DNA of 64,000 nt from Monoplex corrugatus (GCA_030674185.1 CM060315.1:90266137-90330136); one strand, 5' to 3'. Positions 45,984-57,446 are shown, numbered from the stretch's first letter. Notes: generated from the letters alone by a model not told the origin. A program made the numbers and translations.

Positions 45984-46129
45984 ATCCAGTTAGTGGGCAG
46001 GGAGTGTGTGAATGTAAGGAGCAAAAATTTTTTTTTTTTTTTTTAAAGTCAGGCAGCTGGTTCGTGAACCCCCTATTCTATTCTGTGGCAAAATAATCAA
46101 AGTGTTGATTGTGGCCACACAACAGAAGA
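45984..46129 (+). mobile_element. Short LINE tail inserted in the Copia integrase
   Basis: 146 bp with AGAACTG on both sides (45977-45983 and 46130-46136). Removing it restores the host frame RCSSAYLVYF. It is the reverse complement of most of 47729-47908 and ends in (GAA)n. Confidence 0.85.
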
Positions 46130-46722
46130 AGAACTGCATCTGTCATAGCCCACAAAAATTCCTTTTTTGCATCTCTCATCCAGTTTCTGCTTGTGCTGAG
46201 AGTACACATCACAGTCGCAACCAAAGACTCGTATATATTGGAAATGTTTGGTCTGTGGCCTGTCAATGCCCGGACAGGTGTTTGTTTTACCCTAGCATTG
46301 AAGCATCTGTTGTGATTGTATACAGCTGTGTGTACTGCATACGGCCACAACTCTTTTGGAAGACTCTTTTCAATGAGCATGTATCTACCCATTTCAAAGA
46401 TTGTCTGCCATTGCCTCTCTGCAGTCCCATTTTGATGCAGAGAGTATGGAGCAGACATTTCATGCTTGATCTGATTTTTCCGCAGGAGTGCTTTGAATTC
46501 TCCTGAGGTAAATTCGGTCCCATTGTCTGACCTGACCGATTTTACCTTCCTGTATGGGGCAGAATCAGCAAGAAACTTTTCTGTTGCCACTACAATCTCG
46601 CTTTTGTTCTTCAAAAAATACACAAACATTGCACCTGAAAAACCATCTGTGAAAGTAAGGGCACACCTTAAACCGTCATGTGAGACCGGGGTAATCGGAC
46701 CTGCAAGATCAGTGTGTACCAA
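46130..46722 (-). pseudogene. Copia integrase core
   Basis: Catalytic residues are visible: VHTDLAGPI (D), SVRSDNGTEFTSGEF (D) and LHQNGTAERQWQTIFEMGR (E). Then LWPYAVHTAVYNHNRC and CKKGIFVGYDRCSS, in part shifted. A further frameshift separates it from the pre-integrase zinc region. Confidence 0.88.
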
Positions 46723-47115
46723 CTCCAGAGGAAATTGGCTCGCTCACATGGACTCTTGCTTATCTCATTTGTCATCTTTCCCTTCACACACACCTCACAT
46801 TCACTCTTCTTTGTTTTCCCTACAACTTTCATGCCATCAACTACACTTTTAAGCTTCAAAATATCATCAAAATTGCAGTGACCAAGTGTTTCATGCCAAC
46901 CCATCAGATCTTGTGTGTAATTTCCTGAGTCAACTGTATCATCTGAGCTGTTTGTACTGAGATAATACAGTTTGCCACGTTTTTCTATTGGAAAGCTGAC
47001 AATACCATCCTTGGTTACAAGCTCTGCAGTGTCACACAGTCATGTACCCAAGAAACTTCACTTCCCATTGCTCGTAACTTGTTTTCATCTCCATTGAATA
47101 AGAAGTCTACTGTAC
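46668..47115 (-). pseudogene. Copia gag start fused to the pre-integrase zinc domain (deletion joint)
   Basis: From the primer site: FLFNGDENK, YEQWEVKFLGYM (gag N-terminus, in two frames), then within about 60 bases ELVTKDGIVSFPIEKRG, KLYYLSTNS and GWHETLGHCN ... CEVCVKGKM (HHCC pre-integrase). An intact element would have most of gag, the zinc knuckle and protease between these. Confidence 0.75.
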
Positions 47116-47130
47116 CTGGGCCCATAACCT

Positions 47131-47342
47131 GTTGAGTGGACACTGTGACTTGACATGATGGAGGCAAAAGAAAAAAATGAACAGTCGAACACAAGCAAAG
47201 ACACACTTGCACAGAGCAACAGACGAACACGCCCGTTACTGTTCATTCAGAAGGCGAGAGTGAGCTCCCCTGCTTTAATCAAAAATTCATGAGGAGATAC
47301 GAGTCTTTTCTGATGAACACCGTAAGATCACAAATCTCCACA
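47131..47342 (-). repeat. Copia 5' LTR (212 bp)
   Basis: TGTTGAGTGGACACTG ... CACAAATCTCCACA. The primer-binding site abuts it at 47117-47130. Confidence 0.93.
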
Positions 47343-47625
47343 AGTTTATTGCACTGACACGGTTTTTGTTAGAAATATCTGTTCATTCACAAACGTTATT
47401 GTTTATGAGGAATCCAGTTAAACTAGTAGTTTTTTTTTTCCATATATGTAAGACAATAATGTTAATTTAGATTTTATTTTCAAGTTCTTGTTACGTTGTC
47501 AGTTATACTTTGATAATTCTCCTAATTTCATGTACGCTATAGTTCTTATTCCTCCAACCTTTTCCCTCTCCTCTTTCCATCATCGTCTAATATCATATTA
47601 CGTGGATAGACATTAAATCAAATGA
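47343..47625 (+). mobile_element. RNase-H LINE copy A, 3' UTR
   Basis: Resumes after Copia; ends GATAGACATTAAATCAAA, matching the end of copy B (GAATAGACATCAAATCAAA at about 50850). Confidence 0.65.
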
Positions 47626-47728
47626 AATTGAAATACACACACACACACACATACACACACATGCACACACACAGATGTGCACGCGCGTACACATACATGT
47701 ACACAAACACAGACACAGACACACACAC

Positions 47729-49145
47729 TTCTTCTTCTGTTGTGTGGCCACAATCAACACTTTGATTATTTTGCCACAGAATAGGGGGTTTCCATGAACC
47801 GGCTGCCTGACTTAAAAAACAACAACAACAACAACAACAAACCCCCCCAAAAAACCCACATTTGCTCCTCACATTCACACACTCCCTGCCCACTAACTGG
47901 ATCAGAGGGACGAGAAGTGACGGGTAGGCATCCTAATGATGGCCCCCGGCACCCCCGCCGCAGCGGCCCTCTTACCAGCACACCTCCTACCCACTACCTA
48001 CCTGACCAAGCACTCTCACATTCATACAGTACAGGACAGTTTGTATTTGTGTTTTTTTGGGCTTACTCCTGAAGTTTCACAGTAGCGAGACTGTCAAGAG
48101 TGTCAGCATTGAGGTGGGAAGTGACTCTGTTTTTGAAACTGTCGGGGGAGTCTGCCTCTACAATGTGTGCTGGGTGGGAGTTCATCCCACTCACGGATGG
48201 CTCGGGGGAAGAATGAGAAAAGTCTATATTGCTGTTTATGGTCTGCAAGGCGTTTAAACTGCTGGCCATGTGATCTTCTGTCTCTTACTACGGGTTTTTT
48301 CCAGGACACTTTTATTGACCTGCACCAGGTTATTATGGATTTTGTATAACATGGTGACTCTTGACGCTTGGCGTCGCTTCTGAAGAGACGGCCACTTGAG
48401 TTTTTCAAGCATTTCTGTTACACTCGCACGCCGATGGTAACGGTTCAGGACGAATCTAGCTGCCCTTCACTGGATGTTTTTCATTTTCTTGATGCAGCCT
48501 ATCTTGTGGGGGTCCCATACTGAGCTGGAGTACTCTAGCAAAGGTCTAACGAAGGTTAGTACCCCTTTTCTCTCAGCTCGTTGGAAGCAACTATCAGATT
48601 ACGTCTCAAGAATCCGAGGGTTTTGCTTGCTTTCTTTGTGATGATGTCAATGTGTTCTGCCCACTCTAGATCTGTCCTCAAAGTAATCCCCAGGTACGAC
48701 ACTGATTGTACTGTTGCTAGAGTATGTCCGTGCATCTGGTATTAATTTTGTCGCTGATGGTGCTTTTGCAGCGCGTGACCCTTAGCGTAGCACATTTCCC
48801 TGGGTTGAAGGCCATCTCCCATTTCTGTTCCCAGACCTGGAGACGCTCTAGATCTTCTTGTAGGTGGGCATGATCTTCTTTGGATGCTATTGTGCGGTAG
48901 ATGGCGGTGACGTCTGCAAACATTCTTGTCTTTGAGGTCAGTTTCTCGGGAAGGTCATTAATAAAGACCAGGAAGAGACATGGTCCAAGGACCAACTCCT
49001 GCGGCACACCTGACTTGACGTCGATGAAGTCTGACTGGGCCCCTTCGACAACTGCTTGGCGTCTATTGGCGAGGAAGTTGGAGATCCATTTGTTGATCTT
49101 GCCTCGTACACCATAGCTGTGGAGTTTATGCAGCAAAAGTGAATG
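47729..49145 (-). mobile_element. Jockey/CR1-like LINE, RT and 3' UTR (dead)
   Basis: Minus strand: LHKLHSYGVRGKINKWISNF, RRQAVVEGAQSDFIDVKSGV, PQELVLGPCLFLVFINDLP (usual QG is QE), the active site FADVTAIYR, where the second Asp of ADD is Val (a GAC to GTC change), WEMAFNPGKC, SYLGITLRTDLEWAEHI, FLRRNL, RPLLEYSSSVWDPHKIG and KMKNIQ*RAARFVLNRYHRR. Stops and shifts occur in the last part. The 3' UTR runs from about 48060 to 47729 and ends in (GAA)n. The 5' end is lost in a CA run (49150-49190). Confidence 0.8.
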
Positions 49146-49146
49146 G

Positions 49147-49149
<3 letters not shown>

Positions 49150-49190
<41 letters not shown>
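49150..49190. repeat. (CA)n microsatellite
   Basis: Forty bases of CA at the 5' truncation of the neighbouring LINE. Confidence 0.9.
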
Positions 49191-49191
<1 letters not shown>

Positions 49192-49211
49192 TCGCGAAAG
49201 TAAGGCAAACA

Positions 49212-49424
49212 TGTGTAGATTAATGACGAGCATTATTTACAAACCAAAAATAGGACACTACATTAAGTGCGGAATGCATGATCCACTATTTTAAAGGCTT
49301 GTGGGTAATAGTTGTCTTGGCAACGGAAGAACTGAATAGGAACGTTCAAAACCATCTCTGTAGAGTGTCAGTCTTTATTTCGTGTGTGTGACTGTGTCCG
49401 AGAATAATCGATACAAACACGACA
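49212..49424 (+). repeat. Probable lone LTR with primer site
   Basis: Starts TGTGTAGATTAATG and ends ACAAACACGACA. Directly after the CA comes TGGTGTCAGAAGTGGGATT (49425-49443), which resembles the complement of a tRNA-Leu 3' end, a common primer site of Gypsy and BEL elements. The leader continues to about 49640 and is then cut. I find no second LTR or coding region. Confidence 0.45.
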
Positions 49425-49724
49425 TGGTGTCAGAAGTGGGATTGCAACATAGAAGATGGAAAAGCAATGAGCGGTGAGAAAACTGTGACTGACTGTAAAT
49501 AGAAAAATTTTACAGGTCAACGTAATTCAGTATTAGACATGACGTCGGCTTCGGTATCGTCAACGAGCCGAGAATGAAACAGTTTACTGCCAGTGTAGCC
49601 TACCAGCTCCAGCTAAACTGGATAGTGGGAGCGGGTTCCCAGTTGGGAACTCCAAAGAGCACGATTTGACATAAACCACACTCATTTATTTTAAAAAAAA
49701 AAGATAATATAAATTTACTGGCAA

Positions 49725-50870
49725 ATCAGGTTAAATGTCATAAAGAACACTTATATTTCGGATCACTTGAAAATTTACACTGATGGATCAATAATTGAAA
49801 AAAAAGCAGGCTCAGCGTTTTCAATACCTGCACGCAAAATTGAGAAATCTGTCTATATAGGATTTGATAAATCTGTCTTTACAGCTGAACTCTCTGCAAT
49901 ATTGAAAGGCTTTAAGATTTATGATAAGTCTTCCTAGGACAATTTTTCAGATACTTTTTTGTGTTGATTCAAAATCAGTACTTGAATTATCAAAACTACA
50001 AACAAGATCTGAAATGAATCTGGAAATTAGTCACTTGATTCATAGTTTATCCTTAAAAGGCACTGATATTACTTTCTACTGGATACCTTCTCATAGTTCT
50101 TTTCGTTATAATGATAAGGTTGACAGGGCTGCGAAACGGGGGGCAAAAAGCTCACCAGATTCAAACAATATACAGCTTTCTCCTTTCTTGCACGAGTATT
50201 ACATCTTAGTGGACACCTACGTCTGGACGCAATTGAAAAAAAAAAAGAAGATAAATGTCACATGAACTTTGAAGTTAGCAAAATACCTAAGCACTTTCCT
50301 GCCAGCAGAAGTATACAATCCCTTATGTATAGATGGAAACTTGATGCATTCAAAACAAAATACACCAGGAGTATAGTGTGTCTTTGTAGAAAGAAGATAA
50401 CACACAGTCATATTCTTTCTTGCATTAGGGTAAAACAACATTTTCCTGCACTATCTACGAAACAGTTTCTGACATATTTGCCTCATCATCATTAACATAT
50501 GAATTTTTTGTTAGCCTGTCAAAAAATCCTATAGCAAATTATCTTTGAAATGTTATTTCACATGCTCACTGTTATGGTTAGTCAATTTTTAGGTTTATTT
50601 TTATTCATTTATTCTATACAATTATTTAGTAATTTTGTTTGTTAGTTTGTTTGTTTAAATCGTTAATTATGGTAACGTTATTTGTTAGTTTTACCTCCCC
50701 CTCCTTGAAACAGTTGTTTTCTGGATCATCTTTTCTCAAGATCAAAATTGACTATTTTCAAATATCCTCTTCACTCATCCTCTGTCTGCAACTCCCCCCC
50801 CCCCATTTTGTTTTTGTTTTTGTTTTTTGTTTAAAATCACTTTAGTGAATAGACATCAAATCAAAGACTA
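49725..50870 (+). mobile_element. RNase-H LINE copy B, 3' end
   Basis: RNase H with all four acidic positions: HLKIYTDGSI (D), FTAELSAILKG (E), CVDSKSVLELS (D) and KVDRAAKRGAKS (D), plus the ITFYWIPSHSSF strand. A TAG follows KIYDKSS and a frameshift follows an A run near 50245. The C-terminal knuckle reads RSIVCLCRKKITHSHILSC. The 3' UTR is AT-rich with a C run (50795-50803) and ends about 50870. Same family as copy A. Confidence 0.75.
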
Positions 50871-50989
50871 CCACCACACATAGATCTAAATCTCTTCCAC
50901 CGTATCTTTTGTGATGCATTGTACTTTGTAGGGAGAGGGGAGGGGGGGGGGTGTGCAGAAAAGGGAATGGTTTGCATGCCTGTTAATGA

Positions 50990-51001
50990 GAAGGAGAGAA
51001 C

Positions 51002-51034
<33 letters not shown>

Positions 51035-51056
51035 ATGTATGTGCATGTGTGTGTGT

Positions 51057-51097
<41 letters not shown>

Positions 51098-51575
51098 TGT
51101 GTGCACTTGCATATCTCCGTCTCTGTATCTCTCTGTCTCCTTCTCTCTCTCTCTCACTTCCTATTTCTGGCAGTCACTCTTTCTCTCTCTTGTTGCTTGT
51201 TCTCTCTCTCTTTTCTTTTCTTTTCTCTCTCTCTCCCCCTCTCTCTCTCCTTCTCTCTCGTTCTATCTCTCTCGTTTTCGGTCTCACTCTCTCTCTCTCT
51301 CCCCCTCTCTTTCTATCTGTATTTCTCGTTCTCTCTCTCGGTCACTCTCTCTTTCTCTCCCCCCTCTCACACACACACTTCCACTTTCTCTCTGTCACTC
51401 TGTCTTTCTGCCTGTCTGTCTGTCTCTCGTTCTGTCTTTCTCTTTCTGTATCTCTCTCTCTTTCTCCTTCCCCCCTTTCTCTCTCACACTTTCGCTCTCT
51501 CTCCCTCTCTCTTTCTCTCTCTATCTCTCTCAATCACTCCCCCCTCTCTCTTTCCCATCCCCTCTATCTCTTGTG
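50990..51575. repeat. GA/CT-rich and GT microsatellite block
   Basis: GAGA run, GT run (51044-51100), then about 450 bp of almost pure polypyrimidine (CTCTCT with TTTCT and CCCC interruptions). Confidence 0.95.
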
Positions 51576-51814
51576 TTAAAATGTGACTTGGTATTTATGT
51601 GCAGCATTTCTGTCTGTCTGTCTCTTTCTTTTCGTTCTCTTTATAGATGTGATTTAAATGCAACGTCTCCGTCTTTCTACATGTCTGTCTCTGTACCAAG
51701 AAAGAAATAAAAAATCTGGCACCATCATCAGTCAGACAACTATTGGTAACTAGCACTGTGCAGATTCCTGCAGTGTGAAATGGAAAGAGATTGGGCTTTT
51801 CTTTCAACACAAAT

Positions 51815-52065
<251 letters not shown>

Positions 52066-52159
52066 GGTACCGTAAAGGAATGAACAAGACGATTAGAGTG
52101 TTGGTGAAGAGGTATGCGGTGGACAGAATGTAATTTGTTGTGGTAGTGGTGTGCTTTTT

Positions 52160-52352
52160 ATGCATGTATGTATGTATGCATGTATGTATGTATGTATGCA
52201 TGTATGTATGTATGTATCATGTATGTATGTATGTATGTATGTATGTATGCATGTATTTATGCATGTATGTATGTATGTATGTGTGTATGTATGTATGCAT
52301 GTATGTATGTGTGTATGTATGCATGTATGCATGTATAGATGTATGTATGTAT
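52160..52352. repeat. (ATGT)n microsatellite
   Basis: ATGT with ATGC variants, about 190 bp. Confidence 0.95.
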
Positions 52353-52384
52353 TTCTCAAGATGATGTCTCCGCTGCTCAGAATG

Positions 52385-52517
52385 AATTCCATATTATTAT
52401 TATTATTATGAACATTTAGTACGCCTAATCAAATTAATGCCCTAGGCGTTTACAATGGCAAAACATATAACCAGAATCACACACACACACACCCACAGAA
52501 GCACCCACACACACACA

Positions 52518-52549
<32 letters not shown>

Positions 52550-53450
52550 GCATGACATGCAAATACAATGACACATTGACACTAAGACACTATAATGTCA
52601 CCATTACATTACATGGGGGGAAGGGGGCAGAGATTACCAGTTTTGGGAAACAGGTAAGTTTTGAGGGAGCGTTTGAATGTGGACAGAGAGGGTGAGTATC
52701 TAAGAGAGCGAGGTAACTGATTCCAGATGGTTGAAGCTTGATAGGAAAAAGAACGCTGCCCAAACCTTTTAGTGCGGACTATGGGGATACTATAGAGATG
52801 GGTATCAGATGAGGACCGCAAAGCTCGAGATGGCGTGTAGAGATGTAACAGATGGGTGAGATACTCAGGACAGGAAGACTCAATAGATTTGAAGCAGAGG
52901 CAGGCAATCTTGTAGGATATTCTTTGCTGAACAGGGAGCCAGTGGCGTAACATGGTTAAATTTTGAAGAGCGGAAGATGAGACGGGCAGCATGATTTTGA
53001 ACTTTCTGAAGTTTGTTAATGAGATGAGAGGGGGAACCAGAAAAAAGAGCATTACAGTAATCGAGACGGGATAGAACAAATGCACAGACAAGAGCCTTTG
53101 TCGTGTCTTCTGAGAGGAGGTGGCGGATAGAAGCAATTCGGCGGAGTTCAAGAAAACAAGTCCGACAGACGTTGCTCACATGCTGGCGGAAGGACAGGGT
53201 TTGATCAAGAGTTACACCAAGGTTACGGGCAAAATGGGAGAGAGGGATAGATGAGTCAACAAGTGTGACAGAGGTTGGAAGAGAGGGGTGATTTTGGAGT
53301 TTGGGTGGGGTGATCAAGATCAATTCGGATTTCTCTTCATTTAATTTCAGTTTGTTTTCAGTCATCCAATCCTTCAGGTCAGCTACACAAGATTGGGTTT
53401 TCTGGATCATGATGGGAAGGTCACAGGTGCCATGTGATGGATAAGATCCA
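52385..53450 (-). mobile_element. CR1/L2-type LINE 3' end
   Basis: Minus strand: KDWMTENKLKLNEEKSELIL, ARNLGVTLDQTLSFRQHVSN, SRLDYCNALFSGSPSHLINK and LQKVQNHAARLIFRS; after a frameshift LHWLPVQQRISYKIACLCFK with R in place of the first H in some frames, RTKRFGQRSFSYQASTIWNQ and LPRSLRYSPSLSTFKRSLKT. The tail ends in (TAA)n near 52390. 5'-truncated just after the RT active site. Related to, but distinct from, the copies at 15953 and 35341. Confidence 0.8.
52480..52550. repeat. (CA)n in the LINE 3' UTR
   Basis: CA run with AAAC and CCCAC interruptions. Confidence 0.85.
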
Positions 53451-53689
53451 GAATGATTACGGCACAAGCCTTAAGCCTGCACATAAACCCATGAGCTGGC
53501 CAGGTCTTGAGGTCAAACCTAGATAGTTCCTTAACCCTGAGGTCGTAGGGGAGTGAGGTGGCAGAGACCTCAACTTTTCCCAGGGCCAGTGGCGCCCATC
53601 CCCTCTTCCTCGCTTCAAATTCATATTCACTTTTTTTTAAAACCAAGAAGGCTAATTTGTCTTCAAGGGATAGGACCTGGGAAATCAAC

Positions 53690-53965
53690 CTATATCTCCA
53701 ATGATTTTTACCAAGGCAGCCGGGCAATGCCCTGCTCTTCACGATTTGCAACTGCTGTGGGCTCTTTAGCATGCGCAGCCAGAAGGCACATGGTTTGGAC
53801 TTGTTTTTCGTTCCATTTCGAAGGACTAGATGTTCAGTTTGATTTTCCGGTCAAACTGAGGAGAAAAGTCGAAGCCTCTATGGGGAGCAAACCCTGGAAC
53901 CCTGGAGTTTCGTTATTGGCAGATGAACGTCTGAACCATACTGCCACTCTTCTCCTTACCATGCA
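53690..53965 (-). repeat. tRNA-derived SINE
   Basis: Minus strand: GAGTGGCAGTATGGTTCAGA (A-box side), CGTTCATCTGCCAATA, then a B-box-like GGGTTTGCTCCCC, followed by a body with AAAGAGCCCACAGCAGTTGC. Arrangement typical of molluscan tRNA SINEs. The 3' end is not defined. Confidence 0.5.
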
Positions 53966-54667
53966 TGCATGTATGTATGTAGGCCTATGTATGTATGTAT
54001 GTAGGCCTATGTATGTATGTATGTAGGCCTATGTATGTATGTATGTATGTATGTATACATGTATGTATGTATATATGTATGTATGTATGTATGTATGTAG
54101 GCCTATGTATGTATGTATGTAGGTCAGTAGGTAGGTAGATAACTAGGTAGGCAGGTATGTATGCATGTATGTATGTATGTATGCATGTATGTATGTATGT
54201 ATGTATGTATGTATGTATATGTATGTAGGCCTATGTATGTATGTATGTATGTATGTAGGCCTATGTATTATGTATGTATGTATGTAGGTCAGTAGGTAGG
54301 TAGATAACTAGATAGGCAGGTATGTATGCATGTATACGTATGTATGTATGTATGTATGTATGTATGTATGTATGTATGTAGGTCAGTAGGTAGGTAGATA
54401 ACTAGGTAGGCAGGTATGTATGCATGTATGTATGTATGTATGTATATGTATGTATGCAGGTCAGTAGGTAGGTAGATAACTAGGTAGGCAGGTATGTATG
54501 CATGTATGTATGTATGTATGTTTGTATGTATGTATGTATGTATGTATGTATGTATGTATGTATGTATGTATGTATGTATGTATGTACGTACGTAGGTAGG
54601 TATGTAGGTAGGTAGGTATATATGTAGGTAGGTGTGTGTGTAGGTAGGCAGGTAGGTAGGTAGGTAG
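53964..54667. repeat. (ATGT)n array with higher-order repeats
   Basis: ATGT and TAGG units. A longer motif, GGTCAGTAGGTAGGTAGATA plus ACTAGGTAGGCAGG, recurs at about 54120, 54287, 54380 and 54459, so blocks of array have been copied. Confidence 0.95.
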
Positions 54668-55213
54668 GTCCCCTCGTTGGGTTGCCGGAGGCTCTTTCAG
54701 TATAAACAGTATCCCCACCTGGAAATTCTGTGCTAGAAATTTCCTCTTTTTGTCACTTTCTTTGTTTCTGCCTTGTTGCCTTGCTTCCTGTCATTTCTAC
54801 TTATTTTCTGCCTTAATGGTCCATTCACCTGTATTTTTTCGATAAAGTCTTACATACTTTTTCTTCGGACTGATAATTGGGTACATGTATTAAGTGCATT
54901 TTTGGCTCTAAGGAGGCGAGATATGCGGAAGCAAGTTTAGGTAATTTATGCCTGTTTTATATATGTTTTGGTGTCCTTATGTATGCTTATATTTGTATTC
55001 AGGTGTGTTTTTTAAATCTCCCCTGTGCGATAAATCAGACGGAATGGTCCTATGCCGGGGGCATGTCCTTAGATTATGTGCGCGAATGCATTGATATATG
55101 TACTCAATTTTCTTTTCTTTATTTTTTTTCCTGTTGAAGTTTTGTTTTGAAGCGGTTATAGCCCTGATATGGCTCTGCGCAGTCGGCTGGGCTTTAAACA
55201 ACAATAAAAGTAA
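54668..55213 (+). repeat. Dispersed ~0.5-kb repeat, copy 2
   Basis: Homolog of 4775-5290 (opposite strand there). Starts GGTTGCCGGAGGCTCTTTCA and ends GGCTGGGCTTTAAACAACAA followed by TAAAAG. It sits as an island between two ATGT/TAGG arrays. Copy 2 is longer in the middle (about 54960-55000). Confidence 0.75.
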
Positions 55214-55790
55214 AAAAAGATAGGCAGGTAGGTAGGTAGGCAGGTATGTATGTATGTATGTATGTATGTATGTATGTATGTATGTATGTATGTATGTATG
55301 CATGCATGCATGTATTATATATGTATGTATCTATGTATGTATGTAGGTAGTTAGGTAGGTAGGTAGGCAGATATGTATGACGTATGTATGTAGGTAGGTA
55401 GGTATGTATGTATGTACGTATGTAGGTAGGTAGGTATGTATGTAGGTAGGTTTGTATGTATGTATGTATGTAGATATGTATGTATGTAGGTATGTATGTA
55501 TGTATGTATGTAGGTAGGTATGTATGTATATAGGTATGTATGTAGGTAGGTAGGTATGTTGGTAGGTAGGTAGGTATGTATGTATGTACGTATGTAGGTA
55601 GGTTGGTATGTATGTATGTATATATGTAGGTTGATATGTATGTATGTATGTATGTATGTAGGTAGGCAGGCAGATGTGTGTATGTATGTAGGTAGATAAG
55701 TAGTAGGTAGGTAGGTAGGTAGGTAGGTAGTAGCATGTGTATGTAGGTATGTATGTAGGTAGGTATATTGGTAGGTAGGTAGGTAGGCAG

Positions 55791-55821
<31 letters not shown>

Positions 55822-56695
55822 TGTAGGTAAGTAGGTAGTTAGGTAGGTAGGTATATGTACATAGGTATGTATGTATGTATGTATGTTGGTAGGTAGGTAG
55901 GTATGTATGTTGGTAGGTAGGTAGATAGGTAGGTGTGTATGTATGTATGTAGGCTATGTATGTATGTATGTATATGTATGTATGTAGGCCTATGTATGTA
56001 TGTAGGTATGTATGTATGTATGTATAGATGTATGTATGTATGTATATATGTAGGTACATGTATGTATGTAGATATGTATGTAGGTATGTATGTATGTAGG
56101 TAGGTAGGTAGGTATGTAGGTATGTATGCAGGTAGGTATGTAGGTAGGTAGGTAGGTATGTAGGTATGTATGTATGTATGTAGGTAGTAGGTAGGTATGT
56201 ATGTAGGTATGTATGCAGGTAGGTATGTAGGTAGGTATGTAGGTAGCTAGGTATGTATGTAGGTTGGTAGGTATGTATGTATGTAGTTATGTATGTAGGT
56301 AGGTATGTATGTATGCAGGTGGGTATGTAGGTAGGTATGTATGTATGTATGTATGTAGGTAGGTATGTATGTATGTAGGTAGGTATGTATGTATGTATGT
56401 ATGTAAGTAGGTAGGTAGGTATGTATATGTAGGCAGTAGGTAGGGGTTGTGTGTATGTATGTATGTATGTATGTATGTATGTATGTATGTATGTATGAAT
56501 GTATGTATGTATGAATGTATGTATGTATGAATGTATGCATGCATGTATGCATGTTTGTAGTAGGTAGGTGCATATGTATGCATATATGAATGTATATATA
56601 TCTATGCATGTATGTTTGTACGTCTGTATGTATGTAGGGCCTATGTATGTATGTATGTATGTAGGTGTATGTATGTATGTATTTATGTAATCGGG
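55214..56695. repeat. Very long (ATGT)n/(TAGG)n array
   Basis: About 1.5 kb of ATGT and TAGG units with rare interruptions (AGGCCTATG, ATGCATGC). A 607-codon open frame on the minus strand is simply this array read as His-Thr-Tyr-Ile and Pro-Thr-Tyr-Leu. Confidence 0.95.
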
Positions 56696-56925
56696 GTTGG
56701 AGAATGGACTATAGCAGCTGTGATGATGGAGATGATAAATCGTGTTGGTGAGCTGATGTAGGCTTTGTGTCATACTGCTTGAGGGTAGAATGTTGGAGAT
56801 GTGGTTGTGTGGGGCGTTGGTGTGGTCTGTTCGCACTAAGGGATTGTATGTGTTTTTAACCGTTTTCACTGTTTTGATGGCCGGTAGACTGGCTGGAAGA
56901 GTTGGGGTTGTGTTTTCATCCGTTT

Positions 56926-56926
56926 C

Positions 56927-57021
<95 letters not shown>

Positions 57022-57340
57022 GTGTGTGTGTTGTTGTGTGTCTTGCATGTCTGTGTGTGTCCTTACAAGAGGCATGTGCGTGCATGCATGGGCGTGTGTG
57101 TGTGTATGTATGTCTGTGTGTGTATGTGTCATGCCTACATGTGTGTGCATGCATGTGTGTGTGTGAGTGTGTGTTTGTATGTGTATGTGTGTGTGTGAAT
57201 TAGCGTGTGTGTGTATGTGTGTGTGCGCGCCCTACATGTGTTTGTGAGTGTTTGTGTGTGTGTGTGTGTATGTGTGTGTGCATGTATATGTGTGTGTAGG
57301 GCCTATTTGTATGCATGCATGCCTGTGTGTATGTGTGCGT
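56926..57340. repeat. (GT)n array
   Basis: About 90 bp pure GT, then degenerate GT, ATGT and CATG sequence to 57340. Confidence 0.95.
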
Positions 57341-57446
57341 TTGCGAGACAGAGGAAAGAAAACCTTTCCAAGCCATTCTAAATTCTAAGCCATTGTTAAT
57401 TTAGGAGAATATTCTTTAAATTCATGCCTGCATTTCAGTTCGAAAT

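Larger units (their letters stand above)
43697..47342 (-). mobile_element. Copia LTR retrotransposon, internally deleted
   Basis: Complete insertion: LTRs at 43697-43916 and 47131-47342, both TG...CA, and the 5-bp target duplication AGTTT on both sides (43692-43696, 47343-47347). Next to the upstream LTR (47117-47130) the minus strand reads GGTTATGGGCCCAG, complementary to the anticodon arm of initiator methionine tRNA, as used by Drosophila copia. A purine tract AAGTGGGGGA precedes the other LTR. The gene order is gag remnant, pre-integrase, integrase, RT, RNase H. Between the gag start and the pre-integrase region most of gag and all of protease are missing. The element is also interrupted by a short LINE tail. 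Confidence 0.93.

Noticed and set aside
50919..51710. Long Ser/Leu-rich frames
   Set aside because: Polypyrimidine microsatellite read in frame.
55331..57154. 607-codon open frame on the minus strand
   Set aside because: It is the ATGT/TAGG and GT arrays read in frame (His-Thr-Tyr-Ile, Pro-Thr-Tyr-Leu). No start context, no splice sites, no non-repetitive protein.
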